Of a stretch of DNA of 64,000 nt, positions 17,535 to 27,097 are shown in pieces (position 1 is the first letter of the stretch; each line of letters opens with the position of its first letter). The DNA is from SHZI01 sp963802215 (GTDB taxonomy: Bacteria; Pseudomonadota; Gammaproteobacteria; Steroidobacterales; GCA-2729495): positions 1,674,001 through 1,738,000 of the forward strand of contig CAWDHQ010000001.1 of NCBI GenBank assembly GCA_963802215.1, in the 5' to 3' direction. The position numbers and the translations under genes were made by a program. The notes below the pieces were generated by a model that did not search any database, had not been told where the DNA came from, and was given only the letters and a program-made list of their open reading frames with translations.

Positions 17535-17711
17535 ACATTCGTCGGCTCGAAGGCGCTAGCTCAGGCCCGCTTGCTGGGTAGAAGCCGTCCACTGTACCGT
17601 TGGCCCATCTGACAACGGTTTGTCGGTACCTAACGGACTGTGTAACTGTCTGTAGGAGTGTGAATCACCCACAAGGCGACTCAATAAGTGTCGGAGCATG
17701 GGAGCTGTAGG

Positions 17712-18350
17712 ATGGGAATCGGACCCGATCACCGGGGAATCATCAACGATGTCCCGCTTTTCGCCCGGCACTTCATAGAAGGTCGGCTGGCCGGCTTCGC
17801 AAAGGACTTGAAGATCTGTCTGACGCCCGCCTACCTGCCTAACCGACGCACCCCAACCCATGCGTACTTTCCCGCGCTCGGCGCCTGCTGCGGACTACTC
17901 GAATATTTAGCCGCACTTCATCATGGCAACGTCACCAATGTGGGCTGGGATGTGGTCGCCAAGTGGGCCCAACGATATCTGCCCCAGCCCGCCTACGACC
18001 GGGAGGTCACGCGACTCCTCGTTTTGGCGTTTCGAAACTCGGTTAACCATCGAGGTATAGCCAGCGGCGTCTACGTCGATCGGCGCCCGGGACCGAGCCA
18101 TGGCTTTCGATACACCTGGAAGGTTCACGCTGACTCTAGGCGACCCGCTTGCGACATTCGGGATGAGGCGGGGAGCCTGAGAACAGATCCACCGTGGAGC
18201 TGCAATTACACCCATCGGGTCCACATCCATCTAAAGCGCCTTCAAACGGATATTCGAGACGGAGCCAAGTTGTTCGTCAATGAGATAGCAAGAAAACCGC
18301 GGCTACAACGTAACTTCGAGGCGTGTATGAACCAGCTGTATCCACAATGA
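17712..18350 (+). CDS. Hypothetical protein
   Basis: 212 residues from ATG 17712, with GGGAG about 8 bases upstream. An upstream GTG at 17688 is possible. The protein contains YFPALGACCGLLEYLAALHH and a central segment TRLLVLAFRNSVNHRGIASG that resembles HEPN-like or nuclease-associated helices (RNSVNHRG), but I cannot assign a family. It precedes the broken Mrr-like gene and may belong to the same defence cluster. Confidence 0.55.
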   Translation: MGIGPDHRGIINDVPLFARHFIEGRLAGFAKDLKICLTPAYLPNRRTPTHAYFPALGACCGLLEYLAALHHGNVTNVGWDVVAKWAQRYLPQPAYDREVTRLLVLAFRNSVNHRGIASGVYVDRRPGPSHGFRYTWKVHADSRRPACDIRDEAGSLRTDPPWSCNYTHRVHIHLKRLQTDIRDGAKLFVNEIARKPRLQRNFEACMNQLYPQ

Positions 18351-18388
18351 GACCCACAACGGCCAGTTGTCGACGCAAAAGGTGATCC

Positions 18389-19213
18389 ATGCCTAGACCT
18401 CACACTACCCGCACCTTAGGTCCGATTCACTTCGAAGATCTGGACCCCCATCAATTCGAAGATCTCGTCCGCCAGCTCATCTACGACCTCACGCAATGGC
18501 AATCAATTGAGTTAACGGGCCGAGGTGGCGCCGACGATGGATTCGATGTACGCGCGTATGAGGTCACCTACCCATCACCCTCCGCCGGAAATGAGGACGA
18601 TCAGACGGACGACGTTCACCCGATGGAAGGCAACCTATGGATGATCCAATGCAAGCGCGAGAAGAAGCTGGGACCAAAAAGGGTCAAAGACATTGCTAGC
18701 GATGCCGTCAGACCCGACAACCCTCCATACGGCTATATCCTAGTAGCCCCAACGCACTTCTCCAAGGCCGCACACGATGTGTTTAGAGATGAGCTTAGAA
18801 GCCGCAGGGTGATGGAGTTCTAACTTTGGGGGGCTGGCGAGCTTGAGGACATGCTCTGTCAACCAAAGAATGACCACATTCTGTTTGCGTTCTTCGGACT
18901 TTCTCTTACTAGCCGCCGACGTTCACGCACCACCGAGATTCGCGCGGTAGTAAACATTAAGAATAGGTTGCGACGAGTTCTAGGCGACTCCCCTAGCCAT
19001 CAACCCGTCCTTATACGAGATCTTCAGGACGCCAGCCCCCGCCCGGCCGACGTGATCCGCGCCCGCAACGCACTGTGTGGCGCGAACACCCCGTACCGGA
19101 TGAGCTGCACCCGCAGCTTCAGCACCAGCGCAGACCACGAAAGCCGCTCCGAAAGCAGCGGCGAGAAGTCTGAACTCCTGCTCGTAACTGATAGCTCGGC
19201 TATCATCCCGTAA
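18389..19213 (+). pseudogene. Mrr-like restriction endonuclease, broken by an in-frame stop
   Basis: The N-terminal part reads FEDLDPHQFEDLVRQLIYDL, GRGGADDGFDVRAYE and NLWMIQCKREKKLG, giving a PD-(D/E)XK core of the Mrr type (Asp of DGFDV, then QCK). A TAA at 18821-18823 ends it after 144 residues. The same frame continues with LWGAGELEDMLCQPKNDHIL and FAFFGLSL, which looks like its natural continuation, down to a stop at 19211-19213. One base change from a Tyr codon explains the stop. The last 60 or so residues look unrelated and may reflect further decay. The final stop overlaps the ATG of the ATPase (TAATG), implying the two were once co-translated. Confidence 0.65.
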
Positions 19214-20829
19214 TGACGAATCAGTTCCAGTTCGACATCCCAAGCATTTCCGGCGATCCCCTCACCCTCAGCCTGAACGTGGGCGATGTGCTTTATCTGC
19301 TGGGCGCTAACGGCACCGGAAAATCGAGCCTCGTTTCTCGACTATTCAATCAGCATCAGAACGCAGCAAAACGAATTTCAGCCCACCGCCAAACGTGGTT
19401 CGAATCCAACACGCTGGATATGACGCCCCGCAGCCGGCAAGACCTTGAGAACAACGTTCGATCGCAAGATGCCCAGCCGCAAGCAAGGTATCGCGAATGG
19501 AATCCCGCTGGCCGCGCCAACATGTCAATTTACGACCTAATCGATGCTGACACGATGCAGGAGCGCAAGATCGCCGGCCTAGTGCGGGGCAACGATATCG
19601 AGGCCGCTCGAAAGGAAGCCCAGAATCCCTCCCCCATCCAAGTCATCAATGAGCTCATGCGCCTTTCAAACCTGCCCATCGAGATCAACGTGGAGGAAGG
19701 GCAGAAAATTGTCGCGCGGAAGAACGGCGGTGTCGGCTACAGCGTCGCCGAGTTGTCCGATGGAGAGCGAAACGCCTTCCTGATGGCCGCCGACGTCCTC
19801 ACAACAAAGCCCGGCACGCTGATTTTGATCGACGAGCCGGAGCGCCATCTCCATCGATCAATAATTTCACCTTTGCTCAAGCTTCTCTTCGACCGTCGCA
19901 ATGATTGCGCGTTTATCGTATCTACGCACGAATTGATGCTGCCATTGGACACGCCAAAGGCTTCAACGTTGCTCGTGCGGAGCTGCGAATATCAAGGCCA
20001 GAACGTACGGGCCTGGACTGCCGACTTGCTTCCGCCCGGAGCCGTCATTGATGACAGCTTGAAAGGCGATCTGCTCGGGTCGCGCAGGAAGATGATTTTT
20101 GTCGAGGGGACGACCCAGAGCCTCGATACGCCGCTCTATAGCCTGCTCTTTCCTCACGTTTCGGTGGTCCCCAAGCAGGGCTGTCGCGACGTGGAACACG
20201 CTGTGCGCGGCCTGCGTGGCGCAGCAGACATTCATTGGATTTCGGCCTGGGGAATCGTAGACAACGATCAGCGTTGCTCTGACGACGTAGCTCGCCTCAA
20301 AGAGGCCGGTGTTTGGGCGCTCTCGCACTACTCGGTAGAGTCACTCTATTTCCATCCAAGGATTATCGCGCGGATTGCAGCACGCCTAGCGGGGCTGACG
20401 GGCGATGATGCAATAACACTTGCACAGACAGCAATGACGAACGGCGTCGCAGCGGCGAGGATTCAGCGCAGCCATCTAATCGAAAGCGCCGTGTTGCGCG
20501 CCGCTAGAAACGCAGTGCTTGGGAGTCTGCCCAACCGAAGCGATGTCAAATCAACACCGAAATTAGCGCTCGAAGTGGATGTGGCCGCGTTGCGCGCGGC
20601 GGAGGAAAAGCAATTTGACGCCCTGATATCAGCGGTGGATTGGAACGGTCTGCTAACACGCTATCCATTGCGTGAAAGCTCCGCATTCGATCGGGTATTG
20701 GCGGGGCTGAAGGTCAAGGACCAAGCGACATATCAGGCTGCTGTCCTGAAACTGCTGCAAGATGATCCCACTGCGATAGGCGAGTTGAGGGATTTGCTCG
20801 GCGATCTGTACGCTCAGGTGTCATCGTAA
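19213..20829 (+). CDS. AAA ATPase with TOPRIM-like (DUF4435-like) domain
   Basis: 538 residues. An ABC-type ATPase is split by a helical insert: LLGANGTGKSSL (Walker A, 29-40), ELSDGERNAFL (signature, 180-190), LILIDEPERHLH (Walker B, 203-214) and IVSTHE (H-loop, 235-240). After it comes a DUF4435/TOPRIM-like domain: MIFVEGTTQSLD (Glu298) and AWGIVDNDQRC (Asp350, Asp352). Fusions of ABC ATPase and TOPRIM resemble OLD-family nucleases and GajA of Gabija, though no UvrD partner follows. Coupled to the upstream Mrr-like pseudogene. Likely a defence nuclease. Confidence 0.8.
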   Translation: MTNQFQFDIPSISGDPLTLSLNVGDVLYLLGANGTGKSSLVSRLFNQHQNAAKRISAHRQTWFESNTLDMTPRSRQDLENNVRSQDAQPQARYREWNPAGRANMSIYDLIDADTMQERKIAGLVRGNDIEAARKEAQNPSPIQVINELMRLSNLPIEINVEEGQKIVARKNGGVGYSVAELSDGERNAFLMAADVLTTKPGTLILIDEPERHLHRSIISPLLKLLFDRRNDCAFIVSTHELMLPLDTPKASTLLVRSCEYQGQNVRAWTADLLPPGAVIDDSLKGDLLGSRRKMIFVEGTTQSLDTPLYSLLFPHVSVVPKQGCRDVEHAVRGLRGAADIHWISAWGIVDNDQRCSDDVARLKEAGVWALSHYSVESLYFHPRIIARIAARLAGLTGDDAITLAQTAMTNGVAAARIQRSHLIESAVLRAARNAVLGSLPNRSDVKSTPKLALEVDVAALRAAEEKQFDALISAVDWNGLLTRYPLRESSAFDRVLAGLKVKDQATYQAAVLKLLQDDPTAIGELRDLLGDLYAQVSS

Positions 20830-20847
20830 TCAGCCGCAACGGCTGAT
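20829..20847. terminator. Hairpin directly after ATPase gene
   Basis: ATCAGCCG-CAA-CGGCTGAT forms an 8-bp stem starting at the last base of the stop codon. No T-run follows, so it may be a weak or Rho-assisted terminator or an mRNA-end stabiliser. Confidence 0.4.
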
Positions 20848-20935
20848 GGGAGCTTAATCGGCCACCTTTACCCCGTCAGTGACTACCGGCGACTGTGCAG
20901 CGCGCGAAACCGGCAGAAGGCTTGAAGGCAGGTGG

Positions 20936-21493
20936 TCAGCCAACTAAGCCAACCTCCCGAATGGCATCCGCAACTTCCGGTCGCATTTTCCAAACCCAGT
21001 GATCCTCCGCCTCAGTTCGATCGCCCGCCTCGGCCAAGGCGGATGTGTAGATCAGCGTGCCGTCCGCCCGTTTAGGCAGCTTCACAGGTAATTCCTCGAA
21101 CAGGGCCTTGCCAACGAGGCCGCACTGAAGGTTCGCCGCCCCGTAGACCTTGTATCCAGCCGCTTCAGCGAGTTGAGTTGCCGTAATCGACCTGTTCGGA
21201 GCCATGTAGTGGGCTCGCAGCATTGCGATATGCCCGTCACTCAAGCCAACCAAAATCTTTCGAACTGCCTCGACGTATTCCGTAGACGACGGCGCTGACA
21301 GGCGCGCGGCAATGATTTCGTCTAAACGTGCGTCGACTTGGGACTTCAACCGAATCACGACGTCTTCGAGGCTAGATCCTAGGACGTCAAATCGATCCTT
21401 GCCCTTCTGACCTCGCCCGCGGAACTCTCCGGCATTGAATCGTGACACGAGCACGTAGCCGCGGTGCTCCGTAGAGCTGTTCTGAACGGGCAT
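20936..21493 (-). CDS. Hypothetical protein with helix-turn-helix-like segment
   Basis: 185 residues. The central part (LRAHYMAPNRSITATQLAEA, then AGYKVYGAANLQCGLVGKAL) looks like a winged-helix or specificity region that I associate with HNH-nuclease and McrA-like proteins, but no HNH motif is present. The ending MRPEVADAIREVGLVG is acidic and helical. GGAGGAGA sits 4 bases upstream of the ATG. It is transcribed away from the GHKL locus and towards the ATPase. The function is unknown; association with defence genes is positional. Confidence 0.6.
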   Translation of the reverse strand: MPVQNSSTEHRGYVLVSRFNAGEFRGRGQKGKDRFDVLGSSLEDVVIRLKSQVDARLDEIIAARLSAPSSTEYVEAVRKILVGLSDGHIAMLRAHYMAPNRSITATQLAEAAGYKVYGAANLQCGLVGKALFEELPVKLPKRADGTLIYTSALAEAGDRTEAEDHWVWKMRPEVADAIREVGLVG

Positions 21494-21728
21494 AGGTCTC
21501 CTCCTGTAGCGATTTCGATGACTGCCCCACCACGGGCAGAATCCGGCTTGCCGTTGCGGGGCAGTATTTCCCCACTTCAGTGGCTTGGCTCGTCGTTTTC
21601 TTTCTAATTTGTCAGAGTTTATACGGTCTCGCTAGGTGCGGTTTCCAGCTATTTGAGCTGGACAGTGCTCACATACCTTGATAATTTAGAAGACATTCGG
21701 ACATGTTTCCAAGGTCAAGGACAGGCAT

Positions 21729-21995
21729 ATGGAAAGCCATACAGCACGAAAAGTCGCCCCTATTCGCAAGGAAAAGGGCGAGAAGCGGTCGAAGTTTGTC
21801 GAACTGGCGGAACGCAGAACGATCAACGCGATCAAGTCAATTCGCGTCATAGGCAAGCTCGGGAACCCCTTTGCGTATGAATACGACGACACAGATGTGA
21901 AAAAGATCGTCGCGGCGCTGAACAAGGAAATTGATGACTTGAAGGCCAAGTTCGCCCGGAAGGACAGCAAAGCAACTGTGGACTTCAAACTCTAA
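21729..21995 (+). CDS. Small basic protein upstream of GHKL ATPase
   Basis: 88 residues, rich in Lys and Arg, with a central motif KFVELAERRTINAIKSIRVI, then GKLGNPFAYEYDDTDVKKIV and a coiled C-terminal helix. I recall similar short proteins encoded beside GHKL-type ATPases but know no function. It lies 19 bases upstream of the large ATPase gene, in the same direction, so they probably form an operon. It may be a regulator or a subunit. Confidence 0.6.
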   Translation: MESHTARKVAPIRKEKGEKRSKFVELAERRTINAIKSIRVIGKLGNPFAYEYDDTDVKKIVAALNKEIDDLKAKFARKDSKATVDFKL

Positions 21996-22014
21996 CAACG
22001 AAAGTACTCGAACG

Positions 22015-24558
22015 ATGGATAACGCTCAGACGAAGGACCTCTGCCTCGCCCTGCTATTCGCCGAAAAGGAAGAGGAAGTCATCGACATCCTCAAGAAGGC
22101 AGGGTACTGGGATGACCCAGCAAGTTGGCGATATTACGGCGACAACGAGTTGAATTGGTCGCAGGCCGGTGGCCAGCAGGGGCGTGCGGACTTCGCGCTG
22201 AACGAGAAGGTCATCAACTCTATCGACGCGGTGCTTACGAAGGAGTGCCTATTGAAGGGGATAGACCCGCAGAGCGCTGAGGCGCCCAAGTCAATTCGGG
22301 CGGCTGTCGCAAAGTTCATTGAGAAGGCCGACGATCTCAACGCGACGACGGGTCGGGTTGAAGATTGGACGCAGGCCTTTCGCAGGGAGGTAGCCGAGAA
22401 CATCTCCGTATTCTCGACCGAACCGCCCGACTCAAAACGTGGTACGAAGCCATCGATCAACATCGCTGACCTCGGCGAAGGCCACACGCCGGAGGCCTTC
22501 CCCAACACACTCGTGTCGCTTGGCAAGAAGAATAAGGCGTCGGTCCAGTTCGTGCAGGGCAAGTTCTGCCAAGGAGGTAGCGGTGCCATCCGCCATTGTG
22601 GCGAACACAAGCTCCAACTTGCGACTTCCAAGCGGAATCCGAAGTTGCTTTCAGCCGGACACCTGGTACCGACATACCCGACGGACGAGACCGATGATTG
22701 CTGGGGCTTCACGATAGTCCGACGGGAGGCCGCCACTGCAACCAACAAGCTGCCAATGCTGACCTATCTCGCACCGCTCGGCGCCTCTGACCAGCCACGA
22801 CGCGGAGGCGTCTTGCGCTTTCTCTCTGACGAGCTGGCGATCTTTCCGAAAGGGCACGATGCGTACAAACGCGCCGTGGAATGGGGCACGCTGATCAAGC
22901 TTTACGCATATCAGCTTAGGAATACAGGCAACATCATCCGCGGCGACGGCCTGCTGTACAAGCTGGACTTGCTGCTTCCCGATCCTGCCCTCCCGATACG
23001 TATGCATGAGTGCCGCCCGGCAAGGCGCGGTACCAACGCCGCCGAACAGACCACGAACATGAACGGGCTTTTCGCACGCCTAAGCGGCAACGAGAACCTC
23101 GAAGACACGCCGCCTGCCGAAATGCCCATCACGGTTCGCAGCAAGCAACTTGTCGTTCGCGTTTTCGCGTTTAAGGCCGGCAAGGGGAAGACCTACCGCA
23201 CTACCGAAGGAGTCATATTCACTGTCAACGGTCAGGCCCACGCCGAAATCAAGGACACGATCTTCATGCGTAAGAAGGTCGGGTACAGCCGACTCCAGAA
23301 AGATCTGCTGGTGGTGGTCGATTGCTCCAACCTCGATGCCAACGAGCGCGATGATCTGTTCATGAGCAGCCGCGATCGCGTCGCCGATGAATCACCTCTG
23401 TTCATCGAATTGGAGGCCGCCCTCGAAGATGAGCTCGCACAGCACCCCGGGCTGCGCGAACTACGGAACAAGCGCGCGCAGGAGGAACTGGATGACAAGC
23501 TGGGCGACGACAAGCCGTTGGAGCAGATACTGAGCAAAGTCTTGAAAAGCTCCCCGGCACTTGCCAAGCTATTCGGGCGTGGGGAGCGGCTGCCCAACCC
23601 TTTCAAGCCGACAAACGTGGGCCCCGCGCACAAGCCGCCTAAGCTTGTACCGCATCCCACCTTCTTCCACTTCTCCAGCAAGCCTGCTGGAGTACCCATG
23701 AAGCGGACGGCGCATTTGCAGCAGAAGTGCCGCGTAACCTTCAGCACCGATGCTGTGGACACGTACTTCACCCGCAAGTACGACAAGGGTCGGTTCATTT
23801 TCAATCGTATGCGCGAGAACCAGCCGGAGCCGATGCAGTCGTTCAACGGGCCGAGCTTGGCGCAGGGCCGCGCCACCGTGGCGTTTGACCTGCCAGCCGA
23901 CGCGAAGATTGGCGACCACATCGTGTACGAGATGATCGCCGAAGATGACGTCACGCAACGCCGGTTCGTGAATCGACTGGAGCTTCAGGTGGCTGCCACG
24001 CAGGCCAAGCGGCCGCCGGGACCGCCAGGACCACGCCCGCCACCGGGTAAGCCACCAGGGTCGCAGAAGGACGGCGAAGGTGGTATCGCGTTGCCGCGGG
24101 TGATCCCATACAAGCGAGATAACCCGAAGTGGCCCGAGCATTTCAACGACGAACGCGACTGCTTGGACGTGATTGAGGAACCGTCTGAGAACGACCCGGA
24201 CACGATGATCTACACCTTCTACATGAATGAGGACAACGTCGCACTACAGACCGAACTGAAGTCCACGAAGCGACACCCCAAACTCGTTAAAAAGCAATTT
24301 GAGTTGGGCGCTTTGCTCGTAGGCCTAGCCCTGATCCACGATGAGCACCACAAGGGTCGCGCGGATCGCGATGATGACGGCGATACCGAGGATGGCGAGG
24401 CCGCGCTGCCCAAAAAGGTTCGGTCGACGACCCGAGCACTCGCGCCTGTGTTGCTGCCAATGATTCAGGCGTTGGGCGAACTCACCGAAGAGGACACTGA
24501 CCTGGACGAACTGGAAGAGGCACCACCGACCGACGAAGATGCAGACGCGGCCGCCTAG
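22015..24558 (+). CDS. GHKL-type ATPase, large defence-like protein
   Basis: 847 residues with a Bergerat (GHKL) fold at the N-terminus. The N-box ALNEKVINSIDAVL provides Glu64, Asn68 and Asp71. SINIADLGEGHTPEAFPNTL provides the G1 box (Asp152, Gly154, Gly156). The lid QGKFCQGGSGAIRHCG lies at 181-196. The rest contains no motif I recognise; a Pro/Gly-rich linker (about 663-682, RPPGPPGPRPPPGKPPG) splits it from a C-terminal acidic region ending in Asp/Glu repeats. GHKL proteins (MutL, Hsp90, MORC, gyrase B) form ATP-driven clamps. The gene ends tail-to-tail with the methyltransferase, overlapping by 4 bases. Function is unknown; defence is inferred. Confidence 0.72.
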   Translation: MDNAQTKDLCLALLFAEKEEEVIDILKKAGYWDDPASWRYYGDNELNWSQAGGQQGRADFALNEKVINSIDAVLTKECLLKGIDPQSAEAPKSIRAAVAKFIEKADDLNATTGRVEDWTQAFRREVAENISVFSTEPPDSKRGTKPSINIADLGEGHTPEAFPNTLVSLGKKNKASVQFVQGKFCQGGSGAIRHCGEHKLQLATSKRNPKLLSAGHLVPTYPTDETDDCWGFTIVRREAATATNKLPMLTYLAPLGASDQPRRGGVLRFLSDELAIFPKGHDAYKRAVEWGTLIKLYAYQLRNTGNIIRGDGLLYKLDLLLPDPALPIRMHECRPARRGTNAAEQTTNMNGLFARLSGNENLEDTPPAEMPITVRSKQLVVRVFAFKAGKGKTYRTTEGVIFTVNGQAHAEIKDTIFMRKKVGYSRLQKDLLVVVDCSNLDANERDDLFMSSRDRVADESPLFIELEAALEDELAQHPGLRELRNKRAQEELDDKLGDDKPLEQILSKVLKSSPALAKLFGRGERLPNPFKPTNVGPAHKPPKLVPHPTFFHFSSKPAGVPMKRTAHLQQKCRVTFSTDAVDTYFTRKYDKGRFIFNRMRENQPEPMQSFNGPSLAQGRATVAFDLPADAKIGDHIVYEMIAEDDVTQRRFVNRLELQVAATQAKRPPGPPGPRPPPGKPPGSQKDGEGGIALPRVIPYKRDNPKWPEHFNDERDCLDVIEEPSENDPDTMIYTFYMNEDNVALQTELKSTKRHPKLVKKQFELGALLVGLALIHDEHHKGRADRDDDGDTEDGEAALPKKVRSTTRALAPVLLPMIQALGELTEEDTDLDELEEAPPTDEDADAAA

Positions 24559-25778
24559 CCCGATCGCCGCAGCTTATGGAATAGGACCACCTCGCGACTG
24601 CCGCTCGTGTGTCCCCTCTGGGTGGCATACCACTTGCGGTTGGGCACTCTGCGCCAGAGGCGGCGGGACACGCTGAGGCCTCCGCTGCCGGCCAGGGCGT
24701 GCTCCTCAAGGCCAACGTCGTCCGCCACCGACAAATAGCGCGGCAACTGCCAATCTGGGTCGGAGAACGCTACCACTTGAACAACAGTAGTGTTCTGGTC
24801 ACAAACCGCCGCGACCGAACGCAGCGAAGCGCGCAACTCATCGAAGTATTTGCCCGCGGCATGGGTCTTGCGGTCCCCCATCGTGTAGTAGGCCGCCCCG
24901 TCGCCGTCCAAGCGATTTGCAATCCAGAACGGCGCAGGTGTTTCCTTGCCGCCTTGAATTTGCCAACGGTGATACAACACATGCAACCCTGGATAAGGAG
25001 GTGACGTGATCACTAGCCGCGGGCGACGTCCGTCCTGGAACACCGGATCCCGCTCAAGGCCAGATGTCGAGCGGCGAAGGCAGAGCGCAGAGGCGGACGA
25101 GTACGCAGCCGTTGCTGCAGCCAACTCAGCCGAACCAGCCACCATCTCGTACACAAAGGCGCAAAGCTTCCGACGAAACTCCTCGACCGGCGGAATGACC
25201 TTGCGTCCATCGAGGGCCCACTGAGCCGTGCGCAACACCGCGCACCGGGCAAACTTCTCCTTGCGATCACCATGCAGTCTTTCGGCGCTCGACAATGCCT
25301 GAGCAATTGCCTTGCGGAGACGCCACGTCTGAACGCCGTCGAGGTGACGCAGATACCCGGCTTCCTCGTAAGTATCATGGACCTCGGAATCAACCCCCAT
25401 ATCAATGCGGTCAACGACCCTACCCGCCCATTGCCGAAGTGCATTCAGTTCTGCATTGGTGTAGACGTTCGTCTTGACCTCACTCACAAACGCAGCGAGT
25501 TCGCTGATGTCTGTCCCGACCGCGTGGCGACCCGCAGCCAGGGCTTCCACCAAGGTCGTCCCGCCACCGACAAATGGATCGAGCACCATGTCGCCCGGAC
25601 GGGTGAATGCTTCGATTGCGGCTCGCACTAGGGTTGGTGAGAACCGCGCTGGATATCGATAGAAATTGTGGGTGTAGCCGGACACTGGATTGTCGTCCTG
25701 GGCAGCCCGAACGATCCGCTCCGAAGCCACCTCGCCTATATCCAGCAACGGCATCTGCGGCAAAGGTGATGTACGCAT
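24555..25778 (-). CDS. DNA amino-methyltransferase (likely N4-cytosine)
   Basis: 407 residues. HNFYRYPARFSP (38-49) and VLDPFVGGGTTLVEAL (65-80) form the SAM-binding region, and VITSPPYPGLHVLYH (256-270) is the catalytic SPPY. The early position of the SAM motif, with about 180 residues between, fits an alpha-like order. YPARF and SPPY are typical of N4-cytosine enzymes. It starts 3 bases after a small RHH gene on the same strand and converges on the GHKL ATPase gene. No cognate restriction nuclease is identifiable next to it. It could mark self DNA for the GHKL protein or be an orphan methylase. Confidence 0.85.
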   Translation of the reverse strand: MRTSPLPQMPLLDIGEVASERIVRAAQDDNPVSGYTHNFYRYPARFSPTLVRAAIEAFTRPGDMVLDPFVGGGTTLVEALAAGRHAVGTDISELAAFVSEVKTNVYTNAELNALRQWAGRVVDRIDMGVDSEVHDTYEEAGYLRHLDGVQTWRLRKAIAQALSSAERLHGDRKEKFARCAVLRTAQWALDGRKVIPPVEEFRRKLCAFVYEMVAGSAELAAATAAYSSASALCLRRSTSGLERDPVFQDGRRPRLVITSPPYPGLHVLYHRWQIQGGKETPAPFWIANRLDGDGAAYYTMGDRKTHAAGKYFDELRASLRSVAAVCDQNTTVVQVVAFSDPDWQLPRYLSVADDVGLEEHALAGSGGLSVSRRLWRRVPNRKWYATQRGHTSGSREVVLFHKLRRSG

Positions 25779-25781
25779 TAT

Positions 25782-25976
25782 CTAGTTCCTCTGCGAGAGC
25801 AGAGGCCACTTGCCGTCCACGTACATCCCCACTGCATCGCGGATAACCCAAGCAACGGAGACCCTCTTCTGCCGGGCGATCTGCTCGATCTCACGGTGCA
25901 ACTCTGCAGGCAGGCTCACCGACGTTCGGCGGGTGCCAGTGCCCTGGATATCGCGTGTACGAGGCCTCGCAGCCAT
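25782..25976 (-). CDS. Ribbon-helix-helix (CopG-type) regulator
   Basis: 64 residues: TRRTSVSLPAELHREIEQIA, then RQKRVSVAWVIRDAVGMYVD. This is a textbook RHH domain with the beta-strand RTSVSLP and two helices. The stop is 3 bases before the methyltransferase start, so it probably controls that gene. Repeated TGTGGTG boxes lie directly upstream. Confidence 0.8.
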   Translation of the reverse strand: MAARPRTRDIQGTGTRRTSVSLPAELHREIEQIARQKRVSVAWVIRDAVGMYVDGKWPLLSQRN

Positions 25977-25993
25977 CCATTAGCCTCCCTGTA

Positions 25994-26019
25994 TGGTGGA
26001 TGCACCACATTACACCACA
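25994..26019 (-). promoter_or_regulatory. Likely operator of the RHH-methyltransferase operon
   Basis: CACCACA occurs at 26003-26009 and again at 26013-26019, exactly 10 bp apart, with an inverted copy TGGTGGA at 25994-26000. One-turn-spaced direct repeats 20-45 bases before an RHH gene are the usual autoregulatory operator design. Confidence 0.5.
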
Positions 26020-26451
26020 GCGGTGCGGGGGGCCAGTGACTAGGGTGCGGGCGCCAATTGAGAGGATCTCCTCATGAACCACCCCTCCCTAGAAGTGCCC
26101 CGTCGGCCGATAACCGCGAATCCCAAATCTCTTGGTGCCCTCACCCCGCACCCATGCAGCGCTTCCTCAGACCGACTGGCCGGCGAGGCTTGTTCGGAGT
26201 GGTGCCGGTAAACAGTGCGCCCTGACGGCTTCAGGCCAACCGGTGGGCCGCCCGTCGACAGACGTAGTGCCACTCGATCACTCCTCCAGCTTGACCCACA
26301 GCACTAACGTGATCGTCGCGACTAGAAGCTGTGCCTGACGGCTGTCGTTTTGGTGCCGCGCGAAGGCACATCGGGCGCATCGATTTAACCTCGTTCACCG
26401 CCGCTTTCGAAGTGTACGATGAGGGCGAATTAAGTCGAGCACCCTGCCGCC
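26020..26451. other. Intergenic stretch without recognised gene
   Basis: 432 bases between the RHH gene and the next plus-strand gene. Short frames are present on both strands but none looks coding. It presumably holds the two divergent promoters. No repeats were recognised. Confidence 0.35.
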
Positions 26452-26961
26452 ATGCCATACGTCGTACTGCAACAGGTTAGCAGCGCCTTCGCGAAATCAA
26501 ATGCACGAAGGACGATAGACAAACCCGTACTTCTTAAGTACTTGAAGCAGTTCGTACCAGACGATAGGTATTCTGAACTTTCTAAGCACTACCCCGAAGG
26601 TTGGCTGTACGCATGGGGCGCGAAGCTGGAAAGGCAGCATCAAATCGAAAAAATGATTCCAAATCGCAGCCTGGTGCTCTTCCGACGCGCGAGACGGGTA
26701 TTTCGTATTGGTGTGATCACGGATCTTCTGGTCAGTATTCCCCTAGCGGAGCACCTTTGGGGGCACGACGCTGATGGCGAAACTTGGGCAATTCTCTACC
26801 TAATGAATAAGATCAGAGACGTCTCTTTCGACGTCAGTGACATCAACAAGCTAATTGGTCGAAAAGAGCTAGATAACTGGCAGGGAATGACATCGGTGGG
26901 GGGCAAGGCTGCCAGCGACGTGATCGCGTATGTTAAGCAGCGTATTCCACTGCCTAGCTGA
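26452..26961 (+). CDS. Hypothetical protein, possible EVE/PUA-like reader
   Basis: 169 residues with lower GC than the core genes. The segment RSLVLFRRARRVFRIGVITD, then LAEHLWGHDADGETWAILYL and MNKIRDVSFDV, resembles the pattern of EVE/PUA-like domains that read modified bases (an aromatic after LWG, a strand ending in a Y-L pair). I am not certain. The C-terminus (GMTSVGGKAASDVIAYVKQR) looks helical. Together with two DNA methyltransferases nearby, a modified-DNA reader would make sense (inference). Confidence 0.5.
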   Translation: MPYVVLQQVSSAFAKSNARRTIDKPVLLKYLKQFVPDDRYSELSKHYPEGWLYAWGAKLERQHQIEKMIPNRSLVLFRRARRVFRIGVITDLLVSIPLAEHLWGHDADGETWAILYLMNKIRDVSFDVSDINKLIGRKELDNWQGMTSVGGKAASDVIAYVKQRIPLPS

Positions 26962-27097
26962 AGATTGAGAGTGCCGCCCTATTCACCACCTTGCGGCCGT
27001 GGTCGAAAATAGTCGATATGGGTGCGCCGTCCGCTCACCCGCCGGCTCCCCCGAGCCGCAACCCAAACCCCGGACCACCGCTAAGTTCCAGATTTAG

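Noticed and set aside
18980..19243. Minus-strand frame over the end of the Mrr-like gene
   Set aside because: It is Ala/Gly-rich, lacks a ribosome site and lies antisense to the coupled operon.
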